Positions 1 through 8,687 of a stretch of 64,000 nucleotides of DNA are shown one piece after another. The stretch is from Dehalococcoidia bacterium (GTDB taxonomy: Bacteria; Chloroflexota; Dehalococcoidia; Lucifugimonadales; VXLM01): contig VXLM01000054.1 of the NCBI GenBank assembly GCA_009841605.1, positions 42,998 through 106,997 on the forward strand, in the 5' to 3' direction. A program made the position numbers and the translations under genes. The notes under the pieces are model-generated. The model saw only the letters and a list, made by a program, of their open reading frames with translations, made no database searches and was not told the DNA's origin. The first letter of the stretch is position 1; each line of letters opens with the position of its first letter.

Positions 1-322
1 CAAGGATTCCTGCTGGGAGCGACTGCCTCTTCCAGTCTTCCTTGTCGCTTAAGGAGTATTCGCTGGCAGGAGGGTTGTCTGAGTCAAATTTAGTATTGGT
101 TGTTTCCATCAGCACATGAATGGATCCCTGCCTTTTGCCCCACTCGCGTGCAAAGGGCCGAACCTGTCCGGTTGGGTGAAGAGGTCCAGGGCCATAACCC
201 CAGAAAGTCTCCCCTACCCTACCCAGTTCAACTTGCTTTTGTTTCAGAATGTCTTCGGGGCTCATACCTAATTGGTGGACCACCTTCATAAAAACGAACG
301 CTTCTGGCACCGAATTAACCAT
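1..322 (-). CDS. Hypothetical protein, 3' end truncated by window start (MVNSVPEAFVFMKVVHQLGMSPEDILKQKQ...)
   Basis: Open minus-strand frame from ATG at 322 to the window edge, not in the ORF track; purine-rich AGGAGAAG upstream; TTGATA-N17-TAATAA promoter-like sequence at 356-384 (minus). Confidence 0.65.
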   Translation of the reverse strand, partial: MVNSVPEAFVFMKVVHQLGMSPEDILKQKQVELGRVGETFWGYGPGPLHPTGQVRPFAREWGKRQGSIHVLMETTNTKFDSDNPPASEYSLSDKEDWKRQSLPAGIL

Positions 323-355
323 TTTCTTCTCCTTTTCTTGGCATGCATAATTCGC

Positions 356-384
356 TTATTATTTTGACGTGTGTGGAGTATCAA
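356..384 (-). promoter_or_regulatory. Putative sigma70-type promoter (TTGATA-N17-TAATAA) for the CDS at 1-322
   Basis: Hexamers and 17-nt spacer read directly on the minus strand. Confidence 0.5.
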
Positions 385-425
385 CGGCGTTGGAGGGGTT
401 ATGCAGCCATATTCTCCCACACTGA

Positions 426-659
426 CTAGCTGGAAGATTCGCCTAGTTCCCCTGGTTCGCAAAGCAGATCGAGATCACCTGGTGTTGGTTTCTCGTACTC
501 TAAATGGAAATCTTCCCACTCAGTAATTCGCCATAGATATTCAGCCGTCGATTTCGGAACCGGCACATTATAAGTGCCACCGGGGACGTCTACTTGTATC
601 CAAACATCTCTCCCTCGCATGAGACGACGCAAGTGGGTTATATTTTTTACTCGCTCCAA
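426..659 (-). CDS. Small hypothetical protein (77 aa)
   Basis: ORF with TTG start and GGAG about 8 nt upstream; same strand as the next gene. Confidence 0.5.
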   Translation of the reverse strand: MERVKNITHLRRLMRGRDVWIQVDVPGGTYNVPVPKSTAEYLWRITEWEDFHLEYEKPTPGDLDLLCEPGELGESSS

Positions 660-914
660 TGTTGTTCTCCTTAATCCAATGATTCGATGGGATCCGCAAT
701 ATCTTCGAATGCGCTATCCCCGAGATCGTTCCTACGATGATGGTAGCCACTTCATAGGTCTCTGCGGAAAAACAAAACTGCGAAGCTCCGGTGGCTTCGC
801 AGTTGACATGGTTCCGGGCGGATCCGGACTGTGCGTCCCTACCATTGTCCCCCGAGAATTCTGTGAATGCAAGGGCGATCTATACTACCGTATACTCCCA
901 AAGCCCTCACCACC

Positions 915-940
915 GTCATTCTCGCGTAGGCGGGAATCCA
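915..940. repeat. Dispersed palindromic repeat GTCATTCNCGCGNANGCGGGAATCCA
   Basis: Related copies at 8758, 10485, 52576 and 58500 (inverted). Confidence 0.8.
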
Positions 941-996
941 TCCTCCCCCTCTGCGCTCTCTGTGATCTTTGCGGTGAATCCCCCGACCCACAGCCC

Positions 997-2256
997 CTAG
1001 TCGTCCGTCGTGCTGCCCCAGCCCTTCTTGGTCTGGCCGACGGCTTCCTTGACCTGGTCGGCGAACTCGGCTAACTCCTCCTCCGTCACCTCTTCGCCGG
1101 CGTCCATACGCTGCTTGAGCTGCTCGAAGAGCCACTGCTCGCGGGTGCCGTGCGGGAAGTCGAAGAACTCCCGGTCGAATTGGGGAAGCTCGCCGGAGCC
1201 GAAGTACCGCCCGTCGGGCACTGGAAACCCCTCAAGGTCGTCCGTCCCCTTGCCGAGCACCTCGCCGGTCTCGACGTAGTGCTCCATGACGGGCTTCATG
1301 CCGAACTTCTGCACGGGGCAGACCTTCATGCAGACGCCGCATCCGTCCATCTTGACCATCAGCGGGCGACAGCGGTCGTAGATCACCTTGTTCTTAAGGG
1401 CTCCGCGCCACCAGACCTTTTCGCGGACGAGCGCTCGCGCCGGGCAGCGCTGGACGCATACCTGGCACTTGTCGCAGAACTTGTTGATGCCGTAGTCGAC
1501 CGGCTCGTCGTGGCGCACGGGAGCGTCGGTGGTGATCATCATGAGTCGCGCGCGAGAGCCGAAGTGGGGCATGAGCAACTGGCCATTCGCGCCTAGCTGC
1601 CCGAGTCCGGCGTTGACGAAGTACGGGATGGTGGGAGCGCTCGCGTCGTTGGGGTTGTGCACCTGAGCGTGGTAGCCGAGGGTGCGGATGAAGTCTCCCA
1701 GCCGGAGGCCCTGCTCGCCCATGACCTCGTACGCGCCGTAGTGGGCGTGCTCCGCCGCCATGCTGATGGTCGACTGCGTGGCGTCGTAGTCCTGCTCCCA
1801 CGCAAGGCAGATGGCGTTGCTGAACTTTACCCAGCCCTTCTTGCTCTTGTAGGTATAGCGCTTATCGTAACGGGTGAAGCCGACCTCACCGAATCCGAGT
1901 TCCTTCGCCTTTGCGCGAATGGTCTCGGTCACGTCGACGGTCTCGTCCGGCTCACCGGTCGGCTCGACGTCTGCCGACTTCCTCGATTCCGCGACGAGGG
2001 GCTTGACGGTGTTTTCGTGGGCCTTGCGGAAGTCGAAGAACTCGTCGGAGTAGACCGTCCACGCCCAGTCGCGGTCTGCCCCCTTCTCCATGTGCCACTG
2101 CTCCAGCGGCTCCTCGCGGGCGTAGAAGGAAATATCGGCCTCGCGCACCGGATGGCCGGGCACGGTCACGAGGTCTTCGGCGACGGGAATCTCGACATCG
2201 GGGTCTCCGGGACGCGGCCCCGGACGGCGGACGACGTGGCTGATCGGCTTGGGCAT
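997..2256 (-). CDS. Reductive dehalogenase/QueG-like 4Fe-4S protein, no Tat signal visible
   Basis: FCDKCQVCVQRCP and CGVCMKVCP dicluster motifs; NAGLGQLGANGQLLMPHFGSRARL segment typical of RdhA/QueG-like proteins. Confidence 0.75.
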   Translation of the reverse strand: MPKPISHVVRRPGPRPGDPDVEIPVAEDLVTVPGHPVREADISFYAREEPLEQWHMEKGADRDWAWTVYSDEFFDFRKAHENTVKPLVAESRKSADVEPTGEPDETVDVTETIRAKAKELGFGEVGFTRYDKRYTYKSKKGWVKFSNAICLAWEQDYDATQSTISMAAEHAHYGAYEVMGEQGLRLGDFIRTLGYHAQVHNPNDASAPTIPYFVNAGLGQLGANGQLLMPHFGSRARLMMITTDAPVRHDEPVDYGINKFCDKCQVCVQRCPARALVREKVWWRGALKNKVIYDRCRPLMVKMDGCGVCMKVCPVQKFGMKPVMEHYVETGEVLGKGTDDLEGFPVPDGRYFGSGELPQFDREFFDFPHGTREQWLFEQLKQRMDAGEEVTEEELAEFADQVKEAVGQTKKGWGSTTDD

Positions 2257-2513
2257 GGCTGTTCTGGCCTCCCCTGTGCTCTGGGTATGCTCTCAGATGG
2301 TGTGCAGGGTGTCAAACTGGAGCGGCGTCCCAAATCCCCCGCCGTCATTCCCGAGTAGAGCCCGCTTCATGCCACGATACTGGGCGGGGGAGGTCTACAG
2401 GCCCCCGCCACCAACTTCGAACGGTTACCGTAGGTTGGCGTAGATACGCTTGAGGACACTCATGGTGCTACAATTCCAAGCAGGGGCACTAAGTTCATCG
2501 GGAGCAGAGCAAA

Positions 2514-2771
2514 ATGAAAGCCTACAAGCTGCAATTTGTCATGTACGACCCATCCGAGTCGACGGAACCGGACAAATACATGGCTGAAATACCGGCGCTT
2601 CCAGGATGCCGCGTGTGGGGCGACAGCCCGGAAGAGACTATGGATATTCTGCAAGATGTCGCTGCCGGCATCATAGAAACGCATGTCGAACGCGGCTACG
2701 AGTTGCCTGACGAGGTGAAAGACGCGCTGATTGCTTCCGAAAAGTCCAACGAATTAGTAGTGGCCGTTTGA
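2514..2771 (+). CDS. hicB: HicB-like antitoxin
   Basis: IPALPGCRVWGDSPEETMDILQDVAAGIIE is HicB-like; overlaps the following HicA-like ORF by 4 nt. Confidence 0.75.
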   Translation: MKAYKLQFVMYDPSESTEPDKYMAEIPALPGCRVWGDSPEETMDILQDVAAGIIETHVERGYELPDEVKDALIASEKSNELVVAV

Positions 2772-2977
2772 CTTACAGAGACTTCACGAGCAAACTTCGC
2801 CGTCTTGGTTGCGTGCGGGTTCGGCAGGGCAGAGGCGACCACGTGATATGGGCAAACGATAGGACGCGATCCTCAACTGCTATACCCAATTGGGGTAGTC
2901 GGGACCTGAAACCGGGCACTATGCGAAGCATCCTCCGTAGTCTGGGAATATCTAGGGACGAGTTCGATCGCGCCTAG
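2768..2977 (+). CDS. hicA: HicA-like toxin (TTG start)
   Basis: 69 aa, dsRBD-like LRRLG...GDHVIW with the expected His; TTGA overlap with hicB. Confidence 0.7.
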   Translation: MTYRDFTSKLRRLGCVRVRQGRGDHVIWANDRTRSSTAIPNWGSRDLKPGTMRSILRSLGISRDEFDRA

Positions 2978-3028
2978 AAGAATCCCGCCTTCACGGGGAC
3001 AGGCTCTATTGGGGCTGCCCCCGACCCG

Positions 3029-4717
3029 TTACATCGCTTCCGGCGTGGTCATTCCCATGAGGCTGAGGCACCGGGCAAGTACGCCCTTCGTCGCGTCTGC
3101 CAGCTTGAGGCGGGCCTTGGTGATCTCGGCGTCGTCTGGGTCGGACGATACGACGCGGCACTGCTGGTAGAAGTTGTGGAACTCGGTCGCGAGGTCCATC
3201 GAGTAGTAGGTGAGGTGGTGGGGTTCGAGGTTTCGCGCCATCATGGAGATGAGCTCCGGCAGCCGCAGCATGGTGCGGACGAGCGACAGCTCCGCCTCGT
3301 GCGTTAGGAGCGACACGTCGCCGTCGGAGAAGTCGATGCCACGCTCATCCGCGAGGCGCAGGATGCTGGCGATGCGCGCGTGGGCGTACTGGATGTAGTA
3401 GACGGGGTTCTTGTCCGACTGCTCCTTCGCAAGCTCGATGTCGAACTCCATCTGGCTGTCCGGCGCGCGCTGGAGGAAGAAGAACCGGCAGGCGTCCGCC
3501 CCGACCTCCTCGACCAATTCACGCAGGGTCACTATCTGGCCCGCCCTCTTGGAGAAGCGGACGGCCTCGCCTCCGCTCTTGAGCGTGACGAGCTGGTAGA
3601 TGAGCAGCACCAGCGACTCCCGGCTCACGCCGAGGACGTCGGCCAGTTGCTGCATGAATGGCACCTGCCCCTGGTGGTCGGCCCCCCAGATGTTGATGAC
3701 CCGGTCGAATCCGCGAACGAGGAACTTGTTGTAGTGGTAGGCAACGTCTGAGGCGAAGTACGTCGGCGCGCCGGTGCCGCGAATGAGCACCTTGTCCTTT
3801 TCGTCGCCGAGCTTGGTCGTGGCGAACCAAACCGCTCCGTCGCGCCAGACGGTCAGGTCCTTCTCGTTGAGCATGGCCATAGCCGTCCCAAACTGGTCGC
3901 TGTCGTAGAGGCTCTGCTCGCTGAACCATTCGTCGTATCGGACCTCGAGACGCTCCATGTCCTCGCGGATGGCGTCGATCATGCGGTTCATGCCGATCTC
4001 GCCGATCTCGGGCACCGCATCGTACTCGTCCATGCCGATGTACTTGTCGCCAAACTCCTCACGTAAATCAGCGGCTAGATCTACCAGGTAGTCGCCGGAA
4101 TAGCCGTCTTCGGGCACCTCAGCCTCTCCGCCGGACGCCTGAACGTACCGGGCGTAGACGCTTTGGTTGAACTTGTCCATCTGGTTGCCGGCGTCGTTGA
4201 TGTAGTACTCGCGCTGCACATCGTAGCCCGCCGCTTCGAGTACGCTGGCGAGGGAGCTTCCGAACACAGCGCCGCGTCCATGTCCGACGTGGATCGGCCC
4301 CGTCGGGTTGACGCTGACGAACTCGACCTGGACTCGCGTGCCCTGGCCGTCGTCGACGCTGCCGAAGGAGTCGCCAGCCTGCCGGATTGCGTCTACCTGC
4401 TCAGCAAGCCATTCGGGGTTGAGCCGGAGGTTGACGAATCCGGGACGCACGGCCTCCGCGCTTGCGATGATGCCCCCGGTCTCCGTCGAGGACGCGACGG
4501 CCTCGGCGATGTCGAAGGGGTTGCGCCGCATCACGCGGGCCAGCTTCATCGGCGTGGACGTGGCGAAGTCCCCGTGCTCCGGGTTCTGAGGACGCTCGAC
4601 TGTGACCTCGTCGACCGGAACGTCCGGCAAACGACCGTCCGCCTGCGCCGCACGCAGCGCATCGGTCAAAAGGTCACGGACCCGGTCGGTGAGAGTCATG
4701 CCGTCGGCGCTCGCCAC
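3029..4717 (-). CDS. argS: Arginyl-tRNA synthetase
   Basis: Class I ArgS motifs: SVNPTGPIHVGHGRGAVFG, MSKR-like KRAGQ, C-terminal DALR region. Confidence 0.95.
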   Translation of the reverse strand: MASADGMTLTDRVRDLLTDALRAAQADGRLPDVPVDEVTVERPQNPEHGDFATSTPMKLARVMRRNPFDIAEAVASSTETGGIIASAEAVRPGFVNLRLNPEWLAEQVDAIRQAGDSFGSVDDGQGTRVQVEFVSVNPTGPIHVGHGRGAVFGSSLASVLEAAGYDVQREYYINDAGNQMDKFNQSVYARYVQASGGEAEVPEDGYSGDYLVDLAADLREEFGDKYIGMDEYDAVPEIGEIGMNRMIDAIREDMERLEVRYDEWFSEQSLYDSDQFGTAMAMLNEKDLTVWRDGAVWFATTKLGDEKDKVLIRGTGAPTYFASDVAYHYNKFLVRGFDRVINIWGADHQGQVPFMQQLADVLGVSRESLVLLIYQLVTLKSGGEAVRFSKRAGQIVTLRELVEEVGADACRFFFLQRAPDSQMEFDIELAKEQSDKNPVYYIQYAHARIASILRLADERGIDFSDGDVSLLTHEAELSLVRTMLRLPELISMMARNLEPHHLTYYSMDLATEFHNFYQQCRVVSSDPDDAEITKARLKLADATKGVLARCLSLMGMTTPEAM

Positions 4718-4779
4718 GAGTTATCTACGCGATGGAACTGAGGCCCGTTACAGCAGACCATTGTATAACCCCGACATCT

Positions 4780-4820
4780 GTCATTCCGAACGCAGCGCAG
4801 CGGAGTGAGGAATCTAAAAT
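4780..4820. repeat. Dispersed repeat GTCATTCYGAACGCAGCGMAGCGGAGTGARGAATCTAAAAT
   Basis: Near-identical 41-nt copy at 11627-11667. Confidence 0.8.
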
Positions 4821-4928
4821 CCGTGTCCTTCGGAACTCGCCCCGCAGCTGGAACCGCTCCTGACGACCCCACAAAACTTGGATTCCCCTCTGCGCTCTCC
4901 GCGCCCTCTGCGGTTAGTCAAACGTCTC

Positions 4929-6221
4929 CTACAGGGCGACCATCGGCCGGACGTGGATCGTCTCGTCGCGGTGCGGACCGGTGGAGATGATGTCGAACCC
5001 AACGCCGATGAGCTCCTGGATGCGGTCAACGTATGCCTTCGCGTTGGCGGGCAGATCCTCGTAGGCGTTCATGCCTGCGGTGGGCATGTCCCAGCCGGGA
5101 AGCTCCTCGTAGATCGGAATGCACCGCTCAAGCGTCGAGGCGTTTCCGGGGAAGTCCCAAACGATCTCGCCGTCGAGCTCGTAGGCGCGACACACCATGA
5201 TCGAGTCGAAGATGTCCAGCACGTCGAGGCGCGTGAGAATCCCGCCGGTGTAGCCGTTGATGCGCGCGCTGTACCGCGCCGCGACCGAGTCGAACCAGCC
5301 GACTCGCCTCGGCCTCCCGGTCGTCGTGCCGAACTCCTTGGCGCGCTGGCGAATCGCCTCGCCTGTTGAGTCGAGAAGCTCTGTGACGAACGGGCCGCTT
5401 CCCACACGGGTGCTGTACGCCTTGAAGACGCCGAGCACGCTGTCGATCTGCCCCGGCAGCAGGCCAAGTCCCGTCATCGCTCCGCCGATGGTCGGGTGCG
5501 AGGACGTGACGAACGGGTAGGTGCCGTGATCAAGGTCAAGCAGAGCGCCCTGAGCGCCCTCGATGATGAGCTGCTTGCCGGAGTTCACCGAGTCGTAGAC
5601 GATGTGCTCGACTGGCCCGATGTACTCGGTCAGGTGCTCGGACCACAGCTTGCACTTGTCGAACACCTCTTCGAATGAGAGCGGCTCAACGCCGTAGACC
5701 TTGGTAAGGATCGCGTTGTGATGGTTCAGGACATTTTCCAACCTCGGCAGGAGCGCTTCGATGTCGCGCAGCTCGGTCGCCCTGATGCCGATGCGGGAGG
5801 CCTTGTCGGCGTAGGCCGGGCCAATGCCGCGACCCGTCGTGCCGATGGCGTTGCGTCCCTTCGCCTGCTCGGATATCTGATCGAGCATGACGTGGTACGG
5901 CATCACGAGGTGGGACCGCTCGCTGACGATGAGCCTCCCCGCAATGCTAATGCCGCGAGCTTCAAGGCCGGTTATCTCGTCGAGGAGCACGTCGGGGTCT
6001 ACGACGACGCCGTTGCCGATGACGTTCAGGGTATGCGGCCAGACGACGCCCGACGGGAGCAGGTGGAACTTGAACTCACCCTGCTCGGTGATAACAGTAT
6101 GGCCGGCGTTGTTGCCGCCGGAGAATCGAGCGACTATGTCGCCGTCTCGGGCAAGAACGTCTACGAGCTTGCCCTTTCCTTCATCGCCCCACTGGGCGCC
6201 AAGCACTGCTGTGACCGTCAT
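4929..6221 (-). CDS. purA: Adenylosuccinate synthetase
   Basis: TVTAVLGAQWGDEGKGKLVD, NNAGHT, GTTGRGIGPAY. Confidence 0.97.
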   Translation of the reverse strand: MTVTAVLGAQWGDEGKGKLVDVLARDGDIVARFSGGNNAGHTVITEQGEFKFHLLPSGVVWPHTLNVIGNGVVVDPDVLLDEITGLEARGISIAGRLIVSERSHLVMPYHVMLDQISEQAKGRNAIGTTGRGIGPAYADKASRIGIRATELRDIEALLPRLENVLNHHNAILTKVYGVEPLSFEEVFDKCKLWSEHLTEYIGPVEHIVYDSVNSGKQLIIEGAQGALLDLDHGTYPFVTSSHPTIGGAMTGLGLLPGQIDSVLGVFKAYSTRVGSGPFVTELLDSTGEAIRQRAKEFGTTTGRPRRVGWFDSVAARYSARINGYTGGILTRLDVLDIFDSIMVCRAYELDGEIVWDFPGNASTLERCIPIYEELPGWDMPTAGMNAYEDLPANAKAYVDRIQELIGVGFDIISTGPHRDETIHVRPMVAL

Positions 6222-6313
6222 CCCAGCCTCCTTCCCGCCGATCGAGGGTTTTCCCCCCTCCGCGAGTGTTGCGAGTTTCCCTCAAAATCGTTCCGCATTC
6301 CGAACGACGCGCA

Positions 6314-6339
6314 AAAGGGACGGAGCGCTCCGTCCCTTT
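6314..6339 (-). promoter_or_regulatory. Perfect 26-bp palindrome (5'-terminal hairpin) in the purA leader
   Basis: AAAGGGACGGAGCGCTCCGTCCCTTT, 5-7 nt downstream of a TATAAT on the minus strand. Confidence 0.7.
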
Positions 6340-6344
6340 GAAGA

Positions 6345-6373
6345 ATTATAGTACAGTTGTCTTACGATTTCAA
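6345..6373 (-). promoter_or_regulatory. Putative purA promoter (TTGAAA-N17-TATAAT)
   Basis: Consensus -10, near-consensus -35 and 17-nt spacing upstream of purA. Confidence 0.7.
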
Positions 6374-6500
6374 CGATTGGGCGAAGGATGCGGCTTCTCA
6401 TTACCGACTGGAAAATCAGTGGTTGACAACTTCGAACGATGCGATCAACGATCGCGGCATCTTGCCGCTAGGCTTGAGCCTAGACACGGAGGTGGCTAGA

Positions 6501-6677
6501 ATGCCGATGTATATGGTGTGGCTTGAGCAATCGGTCTCGTGCCCGATTATCATCGAGGCAGATACCGAAACCGAGGCTTGCGACGAAGCCCTTTACTTGA
6601 ACCCTGATGAACTCGATTGGGACGTGGTTGAACACCACGTGTTCGAGATTGAGAAGGTGTCGGAAGAACCGAGGTAG
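6501..6677 (+). CDS. Small acidic hypothetical protein (58 aa)
   Basis: Start chosen at ATG 6501 with GGAGG upstream; stop adjoins the next gene. Confidence 0.55.
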   Translation: MPMYMVWLEQSVSCPIIIEADTETEACDEALYLNPDELDWDVVEHHVFEIEKVSEEPR

Positions 6678-6678
6678 G

Positions 6679-7494
6679 ATGGCCAATCTGCAAATCGTCA
6701 CGACGCCGACCCGCGACTGGCTGGCGGAACGCGCCCACACTTGCAGCGAGCGGATGCTCGTTGGGAGTCCGTACGTCAACGATGCCATCATCGAGTTGAC
6801 AGACATGGTTTCCAACGACGTGACTAGGACGCTGGTCACGCGAACCGACCTGAGAGATTTCGCCGTCGGCGCTTCCAGCTTGGATACCCTCTGCACACTT
6901 GTGAAGGATGGCGTCGCCGTCCACAGCTTGAGTGACTTACATGCCAAGATATACGTCTTCGACGATTCTTCCGCTCTGGTGACATCAGCGAACGCTACTA
7001 GGTCAGGGATGAGGCATAATCTCGAATGTGGTCTTGGAACGCAAGACGCACGGGTCGTGAAGGCACTCGCTTGCTCCCTCATGAGTGGACTCGGCCCAGG
7101 TGAACCACCCCAAGAAATGAACCTAAAGGAACTTGAAGGGCTCTATGCGCCTCTTGAGGCAATCAAAGTATCGATGCCCAAAATGCCTCGCACCGCAGCG
7201 AGAACCCCGGACGAGTTCGCAGAAGTACCGACATTCTCTATTGAAGATAGGGAGAAGCTTCTAAGGGGCTTCACAGGCTGGAAGAGGCTTACGCTGGAAG
7301 GAGTTCTGTCCATGCCGGACGATGACTTTGAACTGGACGACCTGTATCGAGCTTGCGAACCCACTGCCGTAGAGCAATATCCAGATAACCACAACGTGCA
7401 ACCTAAGTTACGCCAGCAACTCCAGTTGCTACGGAACCTCGGCATCGTTGAGTTTGTGACACCCGGGAACTACAAGCGTACATTGAACTTGTGA
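6679..7494 (+). CDS. PLD-like nuclease domain protein with winged-helix-like C-terminus
   Basis: LHAKIYVFDDSSALVTSANATRSGMRHNLECG (HxK PLD motif); C-terminal QPKLRQQLQLLRNLGIVEFVTPGNYKR; start refined from 6607 to ATG 6679. Confidence 0.7.
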   Translation: MANLQIVTTPTRDWLAERAHTCSERMLVGSPYVNDAIIELTDMVSNDVTRTLVTRTDLRDFAVGASSLDTLCTLVKDGVAVHSLSDLHAKIYVFDDSSALVTSANATRSGMRHNLECGLGTQDARVVKALACSLMSGLGPGEPPQEMNLKELEGLYAPLEAIKVSMPKMPRTAARTPDEFAEVPTFSIEDREKLLRGFTGWKRLTLEGVLSMPDDDFELDDLYRACEPTAVEQYPDNHNVQPKLRQQLQLLRNLGIVEFVTPGNYKRTLNL

Positions 7495-8006
7495 GCGTTC
7501 CACTCGACCCCCTCACCGACCTCCCTACCATGCCGTTTCGCAACCGGCGCGCCCTCGACGCCCAGTGGATCGACGCCCTCCACCTGCACGGCATCCAAAA
7601 GTTCACCGACCCCCAACCACCGGAGCCGCCGCCGGAACTGCGCCAAGCCATCGAGCAGTTCAACGTGGGCGAGTTCTGGGAGTGTCACGAGACGCTGGAG
7701 GACGTATGGAGAGAGTCGCCCTACCCGTTCCGGCTGTTCTTCCATGCCGTCATCAAGACGGCGGTGGGATTCCACCACCTAACGGAGCACAACCGTCACG
7801 GCGCGCGGGTCAAGCTCCGGGACGGCGTCGAGCTTCTCGAACTGTTCCAGCCGGAGTGGATGGGCGTGAGGACCGATCTCCTCCTCACCGACGCGAAGGA
7901 ATGGCTGTCGTTTGTCGAAGCACCCGCCGTCGCGTGGGCCGAACTAGACCGCCGCGCAAAGCCCCCGATTTATCCCCTCTCCCGTCGTGGGAGAGGGCTA
8001 GGGTGA
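7491..8006 (+). CDS. DUF309-like protein
   Basis: FNVGEFWECHETLEDVWRE...FFHAVIKTAVGFHHL; GTG start overlaps the upstream stop. Confidence 0.75.
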   Translation: MSVPLDPLTDLPTMPFRNRRALDAQWIDALHLHGIQKFTDPQPPEPPPELRQAIEQFNVGEFWECHETLEDVWRESPYPFRLFFHAVIKTAVGFHHLTEHNRHGARVKLRDGVELLELFQPEWMGVRTDLLLTDAKEWLSFVEAPAVAWAELDRRAKPPIYPLSRRGRGLG

Positions 8007-8014
8007 GGGTGAGG
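7965..8014. repeat. Dispersed hairpin repeat CCGATTTATCCCCTCTCCC...GGGAGAGGGCTAGGGTGAGGGTGA
   Basis: Close copy at 16138-16183, partial copy at 52694-52722; overlaps the 3' end of the DUF309 gene. Confidence 0.8.
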
Positions 8015-8039
8015 GTTTTTCCCTTCCAGAACCCAGCAC

Positions 8040-8375
8040 CTACCCATACAGGCCGTCGGTCTTCGCGGCCATGATGAAATCGTTGCGGTGGAGGCCCCTT
8101 ATCTTGTGCGTCCACCAAGCGACGTTGACTCGGCCCCATTCGGTGATGATTCGCGGGTGGTGTCCTTCGTCCTCTGCGATTTCGCCGACCTTCTGAGAGA
8201 ACTCCAGGGCACCGGCGAAGTCGGAGAACTTGAAGGTCCGGTCGAGCCGCTTGATCTCGTCGACCTCCGTCAGCTCCCAGTCGGACACGACGGGGTGGAG
8301 CTCGTCGATCTCTTCGGGGGTGACTCTCGGCGAGTCCCGCCGGCAGGCTACGCATTTTTCTCTGGCGAGTGTCAT
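8040..8375 (-). CDS. Pterin-4a-carbinolamine dehydratase-like protein
   Basis: FKFSDFAGALEFSQKVGEIAEDEGHHPRIITEWGRVNVAWWTH. Confidence 0.88.
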   Translation of the reverse strand: MTLAREKCVACRRDSPRVTPEEIDELHPVVSDWELTEVDEIKRLDRTFKFSDFAGALEFSQKVGEIAEDEGHHPRIITEWGRVNVAWWTHKIRGLHRNDFIMAAKTDGLYG

Positions 8376-8463
8376 GGCGTCCTCCGTAGTCGTGATGCAA
8401 GTCCAGGATGGTTGCACTCCATACTACCACGCAGAACGTTGGCTCCGGTTACTTCAGTCGGAC

Positions 8464-8492
8464 TTGACGGATAAGAACGCATGACCTATTAT
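8464..8492 (+). promoter_or_regulatory. Putative sigma70 promoter (TTGACG-N17-TATTAT) without obvious gene
   Basis: Direct read; lies 46 nt upstream of the 10-bp array at 8538. Confidence 0.45.
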
Positions 8493-8537
8493 GAACGTGC
8501 AACCAAGACGCGGATCGCCCAACCGCAACACCTCGGA

Positions 8538-8567
8538 ATGTTACAAAATGTTACGGAATGTTACAAA
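8538..8567 (+). repeat. 10-bp-phased direct repeat array, core ATGTTAC x3
   Basis: ATGTTACaaa ATGTTACgga ATGTTACaaa. Confidence 0.85.
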
Positions 8568-8657
8568 AAAAACGATTTCTCGATAGGTGGGAGCACGCGA
8601 CAACCTGTCAACCGGCCCGCCTGCCTACTCCCGGCCCAACGGCGGTGACTCCTTTCA

Positions 8658-8687
8658 ATGTCACGGAATGTCCCCAAATGTCCCTCG
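8658..8687 (+). repeat. 10-bp-phased direct repeat array, core ATGTCAC/ATGTCCC
   Basis: ATGTCACgga ATGTCCCcaa ATGTCCCtcg, exactly 120 bp from the array at 8538. Confidence 0.75.

Noticed and set aside
946-977. CCCCCTCTGCGCTCTCTGTGATCTTTGCGGTGA repeated loosely at 4885-4916
   Set aside because: Real similarity, but this resembles a widespread low-information intergenic repeat; not strong enough for a separate finding.
1657-2358. 233-aa plus-strand ORF opposite the RdhA-like gene
   Set aside because: Shadow ORF; the minus strand has conserved 4Fe-4S motifs.
6314-6339. T-box riboswitch terminator in the purA leader
   Set aside because: GGGACGGAGC hairpin is T-box-terminator-like, but the predicted promoter is immediately upstream, so there is no room for a specifier stem or T-box sequence, and purA is not a tRNA-linked gene.
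8538-8687. Possible CRISPR array
   Set aside because: Period is 10 bp with 3-nt spacers; no 21-40 bp repeats or unique spacers, and no cas genes in the window.
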